The notes: generated by a model not told the origin, from the letters alone. DNA of 64,000 nt from Planctomycetales bacterium (GCA_027449865.1 DAIDKV010000025.1:1-64000), one strand, 5' to 3'; numbered from the stretch's first letter, positions 32,948-43,139 are shown. Made by a program: numbers and translations.

Positions 32948-34537
32948 CTAGTCGATCGCCGCTGCCGCTGAAGGGGCGAGGTTGCTGATCTGCGGAGCGG
33001 GTTTGCCGGCGCCCAGAACACTGTTCCGGCGGCCGTAGACGAAGTAAATGACCAGTCCAATCGCCATCCAGACAACCAGCCGAATCCAGGTATCGCCTGG
33101 TAGCGTCGCCATCAGGCAGAATGAGGTGAGTACACCCATCGGCGCGGTGAACCAGATCGCCGGCGCCCGAAACGGACGCTCGACCTCAGGTTCCTTGATC
33201 CGAAGGTAGAGCACGCCTCCAGATACGACCGCGAAGGCAAACAGCGTCCCGATCGAGGTCAGTTCCCCCGCGACCGAAAGAGGAAGGACACCGGCCGCAA
33301 TCATCACAATCAGCCCCGTGATGATCGTCGTGATGTAAGGCGTGTGGAACCTCGGGTGAATTCGGGCCACGACCGGCGGGAGCAACCCGTCCTTCGCCAT
33401 CGAATAGAAGATTCTCGGCTGGCTCATCAACATGACCAGGATCACCGACGAAAGGCCCGCAATCGCCCCGATTTTCACGTAGAACGAGAGCCAGGGCTTT
33501 CCCATCGCATCGGTCGCCACCGCAACCGGATCGGGAACGTACAGTTGTTTGTAGTTCACGACGCCGGTCAGTACCAGCGCCCCGACACAATACAGGATCG
33601 TGCAGATGATCAGCGACCCGATGATGCCGATCGGCATGTCTCGCTGAGGATTCTTCGCCTCCTGCGCCGTCGTGGAGACCGCGTCGAAGCCGATGTAAGC
33701 GAAGAAGACCATGCCGGCGCCGCGGAGAATCCCACTCCATCCGAGGTGGAACCACTTGTCCGATTCGGGGATGAACGGCCCGCCCCAGTTCTCGCTATTG
33801 ATCATCGGCAGGCCCAGCGCGATCAGCAGGACCAAAATCGAGACCTTCACGAAAACGATCACATTATTGACCCGGGCCGACTCCTGCACTCCTACTATCA
33901 GAAGCGCTGTCACCAGCACGACGATCAACATGGCTGGCAAGTTGATCAGGGCCGTAACCTGAGGGAAGCCCGAGAAATCGACGTGCGCCTCGGCGAGCCG
34001 GGCCTGGACTGATTCGAGCATCGACCAGCCATGCCGAAGATGCAATCGACTCGCGATCTCGTCGGGTACCTGAACCATCGCTGTCCCGGGCGACGAGAGG
34101 AATTGCGGCGGGATCTCGATCCCGCGGTCGTGCAAGAAACTCGCGACGTAGCCCGACCAGTTGATCGCCACCGTCGTGGCGCCCACCATGTATTCCAGAA
34201 TCAAGTCCCAGCCGATCAACCAGGCAATGAACTCCCCCATTGTCGCATACGCATAAGTATACGCGGATCCGGCCACAGGTACGGTCGAGGCCATCTCGGC
34301 GTAGCAGAGCCCCGCGAAGGCACAGACGATCCCACCCAGGACGAAGGAAATCGAGATCGCGGGACCTGCGTACCTGGCCGACGCTTCACCGGTCAGACCG
34401 AAGAACCCCGCCCCGATAACCGCCCCGATGCCAAGCAGGATCAGGTTCGTGCCAGTGAGCGTCCGTTTCAGGCCCGCGCCACCGGCCGCCTCCGCTTTGA
34501 GGTCGGCAATCGATTTCTTGACCCACAGATTGGCCAT
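32948..34537 (-). CDS. APC family amino acid permease (cationic amino acid transporter type)
   Basis: A 529-residue permease with about 12-14 hydrophobic helices. The first helix has [15 protein letters not shown], the substrate-binding glycine motif of APC transporters. [25 protein letters not shown]-like sequence follows (seen as [16 protein letters not shown]), characteristic of the CAT/YfnA subgroup, and [14 protein letters not shown] is the conserved loop. The length and the C-terminal two-helix extension fit that subgroup. It probably imports amino acids by proton coupling; the substrate is not predictable. GAGGGGAG precedes the start. Confidence 0.9.
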   Translation of the reverse strand: MANLWVKKSIADLKAEAAGGAGLKRTLTGTNLILLGIGAVIGAGFFGLTGEASARYAGPAISISFVLGGIVCAFAGLCYAEMASTVPVAGSAYTYAYATMGEFIAWLIGWDLILEYMVGATTVAINWSGYVASFLHDRGIEIPPQFLSSPGTAMVQVPDEIASRLHLRHGWSMLESVQARLAEAHVDFSGFPQVTALINLPAMLIVVLVTALLIVGVQESARVNNVIVFVKVSILVLLIALGLPMINSENWGGPFIPESDKWFHLGWSGILRGAGMVFFAYIGFDAVSTTAQEAKNPQRDMPIGIIGSLIICTILYCVGALVLTGVVNYKQLYVPDPVAVATDAMGKPWLSFYVKIGAIAGLSSVILVMLMSQPRIFYSMAKDGLLPPVVARIHPRFHTPYITTIITGLIVMIAAGVLPLSVAGELTSIGTLFAFAVVSGGVLYLRIKEPEVERPFRAPAIWFTAPMGVLTSFCLMATLPGDTWIRLVVWMAIGLVIYFVYGRRNSVLGAGKPAPQISNLAPSAAAAID

Positions 34538-34658
34538 GCACTCCCCTCGATTCGCACAAGAACCTGGCGATGTCCTGCGTCGTTATCCGGCGCCCTCGGG
34601 GACCGAACGGCCGTCGGTCCCGGGGCATCCTCGTCGTCTCGCTGATCCAGCGGTCACT

Positions 34659-35297
34659 TCACTTGCCGTGCTGATCCAGTTCCATGACCTCGACCTTCCG
34701 AATATGCACCTTGCTACCCGGATCGTGGTGCTGGAAGGCGAAGTGGCCATGATCGAAGGCCTTGGTATACTCGATCAGTTCGTAGAGAACCTCGCCGTTG
34801 ATCGAGACCTTGATGTGCGGCACTGTCTTGCCGCGCCAGTTCTTATCGACGACCTCGACCTCGTAGGTGAACCAGGTGTCCGGCGGGACGTAGGTCTTGT
34901 AGACGTGGGCAAATCCGTAGATCGAGCCCGTCCGAATGGGGTCGCGATGGGTGCTGTCGACCTGCGCCTCATAGCCTTCCGAGAAGCTTCCATTGGGCCT
35001 GGGGCAGCGAAAGTACATCCCCGAGTTACCACCGTCACTGATCTTGATCTCGGCCCGGAGCTTGAAGTTTCGATAGTCCCCCTTGGGGCTGTACAGCATC
35101 GAAGACTCGCCCGAACCGCTCAGGGCCCCGTCCTCAACGGTCCACTTGCTGGAATCAGGATGGCCGCCCTGGACCCAGCCGCTCATTGACTTGCCGTCGA
35201 ACAGCGAAACCCATTCGCCAGCCGAGGCGGCCGGGGCGAGCCAGCCCAGCGCGACAACCGCCAGGCTAATGGAGAGGCGATCTCGGAAACTCTTCAT
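34659..35297 (-). CDS. exported DUF1080 (3-keto-disaccharide hydrolase-type) protein
   Basis: A 212-residue protein with a signal peptide ending APAASA at about residue 26 and a DUF1080 domain: GEWVSLFDGKSMSGWVQGG at the start, the central FKLRAEIKISDGGNSGMYFR and the closing GHFAFQHHDPGSKVHIRKVE strand. The fold is a concanavalin-like beta-sandwich; some members hydrolyse 3-keto-disaccharides, others only bind sugars. It stands alone, 122 bases upstream of the permease start in the same direction. AGGGA lies about nine bases before the ATG. Confidence 0.9.
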   Translation of the reverse strand: MKSFRDRLSISLAVVALGWLAPAASAGEWVSLFDGKSMSGWVQGGHPDSSKWTVEDGALSGSGESSMLYSPKGDYRNFKLRAEIKISDGGNSGMYFRCPRPNGSFSEGYEAQVDSTHRDPIRTGSIYGFAHVYKTYVPPDTWFTYEVEVVDKNWRGKTVPHIKVSINGEVLYELIEYTKAFDHGHFAFQHHDPGSKVHIRKVEVMELDQHGK

Positions 35298-35831
35298 GGA
35301 TCGTGGTCCCTGGTGATACGGTGAAATCCGGCGACGATGATTCTATCGATCGCCGCGAGGCCGGCGGACCCTGTCCGGTAGGGCCTCTCCACCTTGTTTG
35401 CGAGTGACGGACTCGGGAGAGACCAAAGAGTCTAAGCAACACCGAGACGCCCCGCCAGGGGGAACTTCCGGCCGTCGTAAAGCCAAGAGCCGTCAGGGTT
35501 GCCCTCAGTCCCGGCAACTGATACCCTGTCGCTTTGAGAACGATGAGACGATCTTCATCGGTCAAAAAACTATAATATGCTTCATGTAACAGACTCATAC
35601 GGGATGACCGATGTCGTTCTGAACTCTCCTGAGAATGACATCCGTCGAATGAATCGCGACTGCTGGTGATCGATTGACCATCGTGAGAATCCCGGTTTAC
35701 ACCCCGATTCGCGAAACACAACCTCCGAGACGCTCACCGCTTCCCGCCTGGCGATCGAATCGCAACCAGCCGTCTTCTCCTGCTTCCGGCTTCCCCCAAA
35801 AACTGTTCATGGTAGGGATCGAGGGGATTCG
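35298..35831. other. intergenic region between divergent genes
   Basis: About 530 bases lie between the DUF1080 gene and the large DUF1592 gene. The part around 35520-35610 is poorer in GC and holds TATAAT at 35571-35576, a perfect -10 box on the plus strand without a clear -35 at proper spacing; it could drive the DUF1592 gene with a leader of about 250 bases. A minus-strand frame through the region lacks a ribosome site and family features and is not accepted. Confidence 0.4.
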
Positions 35832-38800
35832 ATGATTTCGACCACCCGCACTGCGTGCCGACAAGCGGCGAATCGCTGGGTCTTTCGCCTGTTCGGCATC
35901 GCCGTTCTGGTCGCGATCGGCCCGCAATGGATCCTTGCGAGCGAACCGAAGACGCCTGAGTTCGAGGCGCTGGCCAGACGGTACGAGTCCAAGACCCGGC
36001 CGCTTATCTCCCGGTTTTGCCTGAAATGCCACTCCACCGAGGAGCAAGAGGGCGAGCTCGACCTCGAACGGTTCGCGACTCTAGCAGACATCCGGCGCGA
36101 CCTGGCGGTCTGGCAGAAAGTGGCCGAGATGATCGACCATGGCGAGATGCCACCGAAGCGAGCCGAGCCGCTTACGACGGTGCAGCGAGAGGAACTTCGG
36201 GGTTGGGTCGAGCAATTCCTGAATGCGGAAGCGTTGGCCCATGCGGGAGATCCGGGGCCGGTGGTCCTGCGCCGCCTGAGCAACGCCGCGTACACGTACA
36301 CCCTGCGCGACCTGACCGGACTGGAATCGCTCGAACCCGCACGTGAGTTTCCCGTCGACGGGGCTGCGGGCGAAGGCTTCACCAACACCGGCAACGCTCT
36401 GGTCATGTCTCCCGCCCTACTAGCGAAGTATCTGGCAAGTGCCAAGCAAATCGCCGCGCACGCGGTCCTCCTCCCTGACGGCTTTCGATTCGCGCCCGGC
36501 CTGACCCGCAGTGACTGGACGAATGAAATCGTGGGGAAAATCCGGGATTTCTATCGGCCCTTCAGCGACGCCAGGGGCAGCAACACGGTGAACCTGCAAG
36601 GCATCGTGTTCAACACCAATGATGGCGGGCGGCTGCCGCTGGAAAAGTATCTCGAGGCGACCCTTGCCGAACGCGAGGCCCTTCAAAAAGGGCGCCAGAC
36701 CATCGACGCGGTCGCACGAGACCGGATGCTCAACGCGAAGTATCTTGGCATCCTCTGGCGAAGTCTGACCAGCCAGGAACCCTCGTTGCTTCTTGATGGC
36801 GTCCGTGCCCGTTGGCGCGCCGCCCGATCCGATGAGGCGACCCAACTGACCGCCGAGATTGCTGCCTGGCAAAACGCGCTCTGGCAATTTCGATCGGTGG
36901 GACACATTGGAAAAGTCGGTGGCCCCAGGCGATGGCTAGAGTCGGTCGATCCGCTCGTTTCCCGACAGAACCTACGTTTCCAGATTCCGGCCGTGCCCGA
37001 GGGCCAGGACATCGTGCTCTCGCTCGTGGCCTCGGACGCCGGCGACGGCTCCGCGCACGACTTCGTCGTCTGGGAACGCCCGCGACTTGTGGCGCCAGAC
37101 CGGCCAGAACTGCTGCTCCGCGATCTCCGCGGGATCACCAGCGAGTTGATGCGGCGCCGCGAGCAAATCTTCGCCCGGTCCGCCCGTTACCTCACCGCGG
37201 CGGAGGAAGTGGCCACCCATCCCAGCCGGTCCAGTATCGAAGCCCTCGCCAAAAAGCATGATGTAGACGCCGACGTACTTCGTGCATGGCTCGATTACCT
37301 CGGCGTCGGCTCGGGTGAGCCGGTCCAGTTGCAGGGTCATCTTCCAAGGCCGATCACCAATGTCTCAAACTATTCCTTCATCAACGGCTGGGGATTCCCC
37401 GATCTGCCCCAGTTGCTCGCCAACTCGTCCGATAAGGCGGTCCGCGTCCCAGGGACGATGAAAGCGCACGGTGTCGCGGTCCATCCAACGCCGACCCTCC
37501 GCGTGGGCGTTGGATGGCGCAGTCCTGTCAGCGCCGGCTTCCGCCTGAGCGGCGCGGTGACGCACGCACATCCGGAGTGTGGAAACGGAGTGACCTGGTC
37601 GCTGGAGCTCCGACGTGGGCAGACTCGCCAGCGCCTGGCAAATGGCGTCTCTCGGGGAGCCGAAGAGATCAAGATCGGGCCGATCCAGGATCTCGCGGTC
37701 CAGGCGGGCGACCTGATCTCACTCCTGATTGGTCCCCGGAACGGAAACCACTCCTGTGATCTCACGGCCATCGACCTGACACTCGCGAGCCTCGGCAGCA
37801 CTCCTCAGACGTGGGACCTCGCTCACGACGTCTCGGGCGATGTCCTCAGCGGTAACCCTCACCGAGACCGATTCGACAACAAGGCTGTCTGGCACTTCTA
37901 TGCCGAGCCAGATCAAGGCGGCGTGCCTGGACCCGCGATTCCCCGGGGCTCGCTGGTCGCCAGATGGCAGGCCACAACGAATGCCGGTGATCGTCGCGAG
38001 CTTGCCCGGCAAGTCCAGGTGCTCCTGACCACGGAACCAGCCCCGGCCGGGGGAAGCCCTGACGCCGCACTCTACCGGCAACTCACCTCGATGGGCGGGC
38101 CGATCCTGGGGCCACTCCTTCGAGGCTCCACGGTCCGCGGGGGGAAAACCGCCTCGAATCACTCAGGACGTCCGACGCCTGAATGGGGACTCGATCCTTC
38201 GCTTTTCGGCAATCGTACCGGCCAAACCACCGCCCTGATCGACGAGGCCAGTCTTTCTGTCCAGGCCCCATCGGTCATCACGGTCCGAATCCCCGCGGAT
38301 CTGGCCTCGGGCGGCGAGCTGGTGGTCGGCGGCCAGCTCAACCAGACCGCCGGCGCCGAGGGAAGCGTGCAACTCCAGGTGATCGCCGGACGGCCGGATC
38401 GGCCGCCTGGACTCCATCCGGGAACCCCGATTCTGGTCAACGAGGGGCGTTCAACGAGGAAGCGAATCCAGTCCGCGCTGGACGAGTTCCGTGCCCTCTT
38501 TCCCTCGGCACTCTGCTACACCAAAATCGTTCCGGTCGATGAAGTCATCACACTGATGTTGTTCTATCGCGAGGACGACCATCTGGTCCGGCTGATGCTC
38601 GACGAAACGCAGAAGGCGGCACTCGATCGTCTCTGGGAAGAGTTGCACTTTGTCAGCCAGGATGCATTGACGCGAGTCGACGCGTTCTCTCAGTTACTGG
38701 AATATGCCTCGCAGGACGGAGATCCCTCCGTATTCACTCCCTTGCGGAAGCCCATCCTGGATCGGGCGGCGGCCTTTCGAGAGCGGCTCAAGTCGAGTGA

Positions 38801-40046
38801 GCCGATTCAGATCGACGCACTCATGAAATTCGCCGCCCGCGCCTATCGCCGGCCGCTGGTATCCTCCGAGGAACAGAACCTGCGGACGCTGTACCAGTCC
38901 CTGCGCGGCGAGGGGCTGGACCATGACCAGTCCTTCCGACTAACGATGGCGCGAATCCTCGTGGGATCGCCGTTCCTTTACCGGATCGAAACGCCCGGCT
39001 CCGGTCCCGATCCCAGGCCGATCTCCGACCACGAGCTGGCCAGCCGGCTCAGCTATTTTCTCTGGTCCTCCGAGCCCGACGACGAGCTTCGCCAGATCGC
39101 CGCGGCCGGCAAGCTTCACGAGACCGATGTGCTCGTCACGCAGGCCCGCCGGATGCTCCAGGACAGGAAAATCCGGCGTCTCGCCACCGAATTCGCCTGC
39201 CAGTGGTTGCAAATCTACGATTTCGATCAGCTCGACGAGAAGAGCCCGCGAACCTTCCCGACCTTCGGCAAACTTCGCGGCGCGATGTACGAGGAGTCAA
39301 TCCAGTATTTCACCGATTTCTTCCAGTCGAATCGTCGCGTGGCTGAGATCGTCGAATCCGACGAGACATTCCTCAACCGGGATCTGGCCGAGCACTACGG
39401 AATCCCTGGAGTGACCGGATCGGAATGGAGGCGAGTTTCCGGCGTGAGGAAGTTTCAGCGGGGCGGCGTCTTGCGCCAGGCGACCACCCTTTCCAAGCAA
39501 TCAGGCGCTTCGCGGACCAGCCCAATACTCCGAGGGAACTGGATCAGCGAGGTCCTGCTGGGCGAACGCCTGCCCCGGCCGCCCAAGGGCGTCCCACCGC
39601 TGCCGGATGACGAAGCAGCCACCCAGGGACTCACCGTCCGGCAACTTGTCGAAAAGCACGCGAACGACGCCAGGTGCGCTGTCTGTCACCGCCGGATCGA
39701 TCCTTTTGGCTTCGCCCTGGAGAATTACGACGCGATCGGTCGATGGCGCCAGAAAGACCTCGGAGGCCGGCCGATCGACGCCCAGACCCGCACCCCGGAC
39801 GGACGGCCGATCGACGGAACCCTCGGCCTCGAACGCTATCTGTTGAGCGACCGACACGATGCTTTCGAACGACAGTTCTGTCGAAAGCTGCTGGGCTACG
39901 CCCTTGGACGTGCCGTTCAGCTCTCCGACCAACCGCTTCTCGATCAGATGAAGGCCGAGTTGAGGTCCAGAGACGATCGCGTCGGCGCTGCGGTCGAGGC
40001 CATCGTTCGCAGCCGACAATTTCGCGAAATTCGTGGACGCTCATGA
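35832..40046 (+). CDS. large exported DUF1587/DUF1592/DUF1595/DUF1588/DUF1585 cytochrome-like protein
   Basis: A 1404-residue exported protein typical of planctomycetes. A signal segment ends near residue 36. A cytochrome c-like domain has CLKCH around residue 62. DUF1587 follows with RRLSNAAYTYTLRDLTGLE. A long middle section (about 280-900) includes a carbohydrate-binding-like beta region (NGWGFPDLPQ to DLTAIDLTLA). The C-terminal third has DUF1595 (FAARAYRRPLVSSEE), DUF1592 (ELASRLSYFLWSSEPDDEL), DUF1588 (RTSPILRGNWI, with CAVCHRRIDPFGF) and DUF1585 (FCRKLLGYALGRAVQ). It probably binds heme and acts in surface polymer breakdown with the next gene. GAGGGG precedes the start. It is longer than most family members. 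Confidence 0.92.
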   Translation: MISTTRTACRQAANRWVFRLFGIAVLVAIGPQWILASEPKTPEFEALARRYESKTRPLISRFCLKCHSTEEQEGELDLERFATLADIRRDLAVWQKVAEMIDHGEMPPKRAEPLTTVQREELRGWVEQFLNAEALAHAGDPGPVVLRRLSNAAYTYTLRDLTGLESLEPAREFPVDGAAGEGFTNTGNALVMSPALLAKYLASAKQIAAHAVLLPDGFRFAPGLTRSDWTNEIVGKIRDFYRPFSDARGSNTVNLQGIVFNTNDGGRLPLEKYLEATLAEREALQKGRQTIDAVARDRMLNAKYLGILWRSLTSQEPSLLLDGVRARWRAARSDEATQLTAEIAAWQNALWQFRSVGHIGKVGGPRRWLESVDPLVSRQNLRFQIPAVPEGQDIVLSLVASDAGDGSAHDFVVWERPRLVAPDRPELLLRDLRGITSELMRRREQIFARSARYLTAAEEVATHPSRSSIEALAKKHDVDADVLRAWLDYLGVGSGEPVQLQGHLPRPITNVSNYSFINGWGFPDLPQLLANSSDKAVRVPGTMKAHGVAVHPTPTLRVGVGWRSPVSAGFRLSGAVTHAHPECGNGVTWSLELRRGQTRQRLANGVSRGAEEIKIGPIQDLAVQAGDLISLLIGPRNGNHSCDLTAIDLTLASLGSTPQTWDLAHDVSGDVLSGNPHRDRFDNKAVWHFYAEPDQGGVPGPAIPRGSLVARWQATTNAGDRRELARQVQVLLTTEPAPAGGSPDAALYRQLTSMGGPILGPLLRGSTVRGGKTASNHSGRPTPEWGLDPSLFGNRTGQTTALIDEASLSVQAPSVITVRIPADLASGGELVVGGQLNQTAGAEGSVQLQVIAGRPDRPPGLHPGTPILVNEGRSTRKRIQSALDEFRALFPSALCYTKIVPVDEVITLMLFYREDDHLVRLMLDETQKAALDRLWEELHFVSQDALTRVDAFSQLLEYASQDGDPSVFTPLRKPILDRAAAFRERLKSSEPIQIDALMKFAARAYRRPLVSSEEQNLRTLYQSLRGEGLDHDQSFRLTMARILVGSPFLYRIETPGSGPDPRPISDHELASRLSYFLWSSEPDDELRQIAAAGKLHETDVLVTQARRMLQDRKIRRLATEFACQWLQIYDFDQLDEKSPRTFPTFGKLRGAMYEESIQYFTDFFQSNRRVAEIVESDETFLNRDLAEHYGIPGVTGSEWRRVSGVRKFQRGGVLRQATTLSKQSGASRTSPILRGNWISEVLLGERLPRPPKGVPPLPDDEAATQGLTVRQLVEKHANDARCAVCHRRIDPFGFALENYDAIGRWRQKDLGGRPIDAQTRTPDGRPIDGTLGLERYLLSDRHDAFERQFCRKLLGYALGRAVQLSDQPLLDQMKAELRSRDDRVGAAVEAIVRSRQFREIRGRS

Positions 40047-40111
40047 CCCCGCCCGACGTCCGTCCGTCGCGTTTCGAGTTTTCTTACTCACCCATCGATC
40101 AGGAGAGTCCC

Positions 40112-41416
40112 ATGCCCATTCACCGTTTCAGCCGCCGGACGATGTTGCGTGGATTGGGCGTCTCCATGGCCTTGCCGTGGTTGGAATCCCTGAACGTCTG
40201 GGGCGACGAGGCCCCCGGCACTCGGACGGCTAGTGAACCCCCGGTCCGGCTCGCTGTCCTCTTCGCCGGCAATGGCTTCCACAGCAAGGAATGGTGGGCC
40301 AGAGGCGAAGGGAAGCGTATGGAACTGGGGAAGGTCCTCACTCCCCTGAACGACCTGCGCGAGAAAATGATTTTCATCCGAGGGCTTTACAACGCCGAGG
40401 CCCTCAAGGGGAACATCCATAGCTCGCAGACAGGCAACCTTCTCTCGGGGGCGCCTCTCGCCTCAGGCGGCGAAATCCGATCAGGAACCAGTTTCGATCA
40501 GGTGATCGCCCAGCGCCTCAGCCGATCAACCAAGGTGCCCAGCCTGGTCCTCGCCTGCGAGAAATCCAATCCCTCTGTACATAAAAACTACTCGATGCTG
40601 TACAGCTCGCACATTTCGTGGACTTCACCGACAACCCCGACCCCGCTCGAGTTGTATCCGGCACTTGCGTTCGATCATCTCTTCAAGAATGAAGTCCAGC
40701 ACGGCGACGAGAGCGTGCTCGACTCCGTTCTCTCCGAGGCCAAATCACTCCGGAATCGAATCAGCACCAACGATCGACGCAAACTGGACGAGTACCTGGA
40801 CTCGGTGCGCGACGTCGAGCAGCGCATCGCGGGCGCTGGCAAGAACGGCGAGCTCCAGGGATGGCGGCCCACCCTCGACAAGCCGAATCTCCAGCGCCCG
40901 GCGGAGGGAGTTCCGCAAAACATAGCCGATCACATGCGGCTGATGTCCGACATCCTTGTGCTCGGCTTCCAGACCGATACGACCCGGGTCACCACGTTGA
41001 AGCTGAACAACGACCACTCGTCGTTACGCTTCCCAAACCTGGGTGTGGATTACATGATCCACCACCTCCTCTCGCACTCGGACACCGCCGACTGGCTGAA
41101 GGTCAACCAGTTCTTCGTGGAACAACTGGCGTACATCGCGCGCCGGCTGGATGCCATCCAGGAGGGCGCCCGAACCGCGCTGGACAACTCGATGATTCTG
41201 TTCTGTTCGAGCATGCTCAACGGCGGCCACGATGCCACCCAGTTGCCAGTCATTCTTCTGGGTCGTGGCGGAGGCCGAATCCAGACCGGCCGCGTGCTCG
41301 ACTATCGCGACAAGCCCGATCGCCAGATGTGCCGGCTCTATCTCTCCATGATGGACAAGATGGACGTTCATCTTGAGCAATTCGGCGATGCCACCACGCG
41401 GCTCTCGGAGATTTAG
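40112..41416 (+). CDS. Tat-exported DUF1552 protein
   Basis: A 434-residue DUF1552 protein, the invariable partner of DUF1592-type cytochromes in planctomycetes. The N-terminus FSRRTMLRGLGVSMALPWLE is a twin-arginine signal and family signature. Core segments include LAVLFAGNGFH, NIHSSQTGNLLSGAPL, a coiled region with YLDSVRDVEQRI, and the C-terminal SSMLNGGHDATQLPVILLGR of an alkaline-phosphatase-like fold. AGGAG lies seven bases before ATG 40112. The frame remains open about 440 bases upstream but that part is inside the DUF1592 gene in another frame. Confidence 0.92.
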   Translation: MPIHRFSRRTMLRGLGVSMALPWLESLNVWGDEAPGTRTASEPPVRLAVLFAGNGFHSKEWWARGEGKRMELGKVLTPLNDLREKMIFIRGLYNAEALKGNIHSSQTGNLLSGAPLASGGEIRSGTSFDQVIAQRLSRSTKVPSLVLACEKSNPSVHKNYSMLYSSHISWTSPTTPTPLELYPALAFDHLFKNEVQHGDESVLDSVLSEAKSLRNRISTNDRRKLDEYLDSVRDVEQRIAGAGKNGELQGWRPTLDKPNLQRPAEGVPQNIADHMRLMSDILVLGFQTDTTRVTTLKLNNDHSSLRFPNLGVDYMIHHLLSHSDTADWLKVNQFFVEQLAYIARRLDAIQEGARTALDNSMILFCSSMLNGGHDATQLPVILLGRGGGRIQTGRVLDYRDKPDRQMCRLYLSMMDKMDVHLEQFGDATTRLSEI

Positions 41417-41449
41417 ATCCGTTTTGGGCCTCGACTCGACGAATGTTTT

Positions 41450-42091
41450 TCAGGCAACCGGCCGTGACGACGACGGCACCACAACCTGATTCATCGCCGT
41501 GGCCGTCCATCGGCGCCCCTCGAATCGCAGGTCGTTCACCGAGGCAAACTCGATCTGGATCCGATCAAAGTCCGCCGGGGTCAACCCCGTCACGAGCGAA
41601 ACCATCGCAACCCGAATCACCACTCCATGCGCGACGACAGCAATCGTCTCGCCGAGATGACGATCCGCGAGGCGTTCCAGGATCGGAACCACGCGCCGGC
41701 GGATCTCGGTGAACGACTCGGCGCCGGGGTGAGTCGCTTCCAGATCACCCGCGATCCAGCGTTCCTTCACGGCCGCGTAGGTCGCCCAGCCTTCTTCACG
41801 CGAGGCGCCGCTGAGACTGCCGATCTTCCGCTCGTGTAGTTCAGGGATGGCGATCGGTTCCAGTCCGCAGGCGCGTCCGATCGGACCCGCGGTGTCGACG
41901 GCCCGCCGCATCGTCGAGCAGTAGAGCGCCGAGGGGCCCTCTCCGGCCATCCACTCACCCAGCCGATCAGCCTGCTCTCGGCCCAGGACACTGAGGCCGA
42001 TATCAGACTCAGCGCCGTGAAATCGATTCGGATCCGAGGTCTCGGCGTGGCGGGCGAGCAGGATTCGGGTCGTTGGCTCGTCTCGATGCAT
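41450..42091 (-). CDS. histidine phosphatase family protein (phosphoglycerate mutase-like)
   Basis: A 213-residue histidine phosphatase. The catalytic motif is LARHAETSDPNR (Arg14, His15), where the common RHG is RHA. The second catalytic His is in VVAHGVVIRVA. The family's middle block is present as SALYCSTMRRAVDTAG and ELHERKIGSLSGA. It probably hydrolyses small phosphate esters, such as alpha-ribazole phosphate or phosphoglycerate-type compounds, but the exact substrate is unknown. AAGGAG lies nine bases before ATG 42091. The gene ends facing the DUF1552 gene, 33 bases away. Confidence 0.9.
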   Translation of the reverse strand: MHRDEPTTRILLARHAETSDPNRFHGAESDIGLSVLGREQADRLGEWMAGEGPSALYCSTMRRAVDTAGPIGRACGLEPIAIPELHERKIGSLSGASREEGWATYAAVKERWIAGDLEATHPGAESFTEIRRRVVPILERLADRHLGETIAVVAHGVVIRVAMVSLVTGLTPADFDRIQIEFASVNDLRFEGRRWTATAMNQVVVPSSSRPVA

Positions 42092-42335
42092 CGGTCGTGG
42101 CTCCTTGAATCCAATAGCCGACCAGCGATGATCGGGGCGGCACTGGCCTGCGCTGAGGACATTCGATAAGCTGTCGGGTGCCCTCAATCCCGGCGCCTGG
42201 GGTGCTGGCGTTCATCTCGCGGGGACGTTTTTCCCGCTCGGCCCCCGTCCGGACGATCCCGGGGGATCGATTCGAGACGGTCGCGACGCTCGCGGCCCGA
42301 ATCGGTTCTCTGTGACAGTTGGAGAAGTGCTCGCG

Positions 42336-42941
42336 ATGGCCGAAGGCAAGAAATACAAGACGATCCTCCTCTTCGGGATGCCCGGCAGCGGCAAGGGGAC
42401 CCAGGGCGCCATCCTCAACGGGCTCCCCAGCCTGATCCATGTCTCGATGGGCGACATTTTCCGCAGGATTCCGAGATACGGCAAGTTCGGCCTGGAGATC
42501 GAGCAGTATACCAGCCAGGGACTGATGGTGCCCGACGACCTGACCTTCCGGATCTTCGAGCGGCACCTCCTGATCATGGAGATGCAGGAGTTGCTGATGC
42601 CCGAGATTCATTCGCTCCTACTCGACGGCCTGCCCCGGACCTTTACCCAGGCCGAACGGCTCGACCCACTCCTGGACGTGATCCAGATTTTCCACCTGAA
42701 GATCACCGACACCAAGCAGGCCATGGAACGCCTCCGGGCGCGAGCCCTCAGCGAGAATCGACTCGACGACATGAGCGACGAGGTCATCCGCCGCCGCTTG
42801 CAAACTTATTACGATGAGACGTTCCAGACTCTCAGCTTCTACCGAAGCGATCTGATCTGCGACATCGACGCAAGCGGTCGTGCCATCGACGTCCTGCACG
42901 ACATCGTCCGCCGCCTCACCGAGATCCTCCCGAAGAAGTGA
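42336..42941 (+). CDS. adenylate kinase-like nucleoside monophosphate kinase
   Basis: A 201-residue P-loop kinase of the adenylate kinase family. The P-loop is GMPGSGKGTQG at residues 14-24, and DGLPRTFTQAERL contains the conserved DG-x-PR motif. The NMP-binding segment reads VSMGDIFRR where typical Adk has STGDMLR. The lid is short and lacks zinc cysteines, with RARALSENRLDDMSDEVIRR instead. It may be the housekeeping Adk or a variant NMP kinase. ATG 42336 is chosen with GGAGAAG nine bases upstream; an in-frame GTG at 42312 is possible. Confidence 0.85.
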   Translation: MAEGKKYKTILLFGMPGSGKGTQGAILNGLPSLIHVSMGDIFRRIPRYGKFGLEIEQYTSQGLMVPDDLTFRIFERHLLIMEMQELLMPEIHSLLLDGLPRTFTQAERLDPLLDVIQIFHLKITDTKQAMERLRARALSENRLDDMSDEVIRRRLQTYYDETFQTLSFYRSDLICDIDASGRAIDVLHDIVRRLTEILPKK

Positions 42942-42963
42942 GCGACGCCCTCAGCCTGAGAGG

Positions 42964-43078
42964 TTGTGAAAGAATCGATTCAAGATGACAGATTTCAGAT
43001 GGATGTAAGTCTCAGGCCACCAGGGCATTCCGTTTATGGAATCTGGAATACGGAATCTTCCATCGGATTCTTTCACAA
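42964..43078. repeat. 115-base segment bounded by a perfect 13-bp inverted repeat
   Basis: TTGTGAAAGAATC at 42964-42976 is the exact reverse complement of GATTCTTTCACAA at 43066-43078. The interior is less GC-rich than its neighbours and contains short repeats of GGAATCT/CGGAATC. The segment lies between the adk-like gene and the OPT gene. The layout resembles a miniature inverted-repeat element or an intergenic repeat that could fold into a long stem. Confidence 0.55.
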
Positions 43079-43139
43079 ACTCGGAACGGATCTAACCCGA
43101 TCCAGCACCAAGAGCCCTCCGCAGGAGTACCGAGAGCCC

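Noticed and set aside
35266-35721. 151-residue minus-strand frame in the gap before the DUF1592 gene
   Set aside because: No ribosome site, no family resemblance and codon use unlike neighbouring genes. A fragment starting at 35598 looked slightly protein-like, but not enough to report.
42966-43139. 58-residue N-terminal extension of the OPT transporter
   Set aside because: The extension would be encoded by the inverted-repeat segment, and it has no similarity to transporter N-termini; the start at 43140 is better placed.
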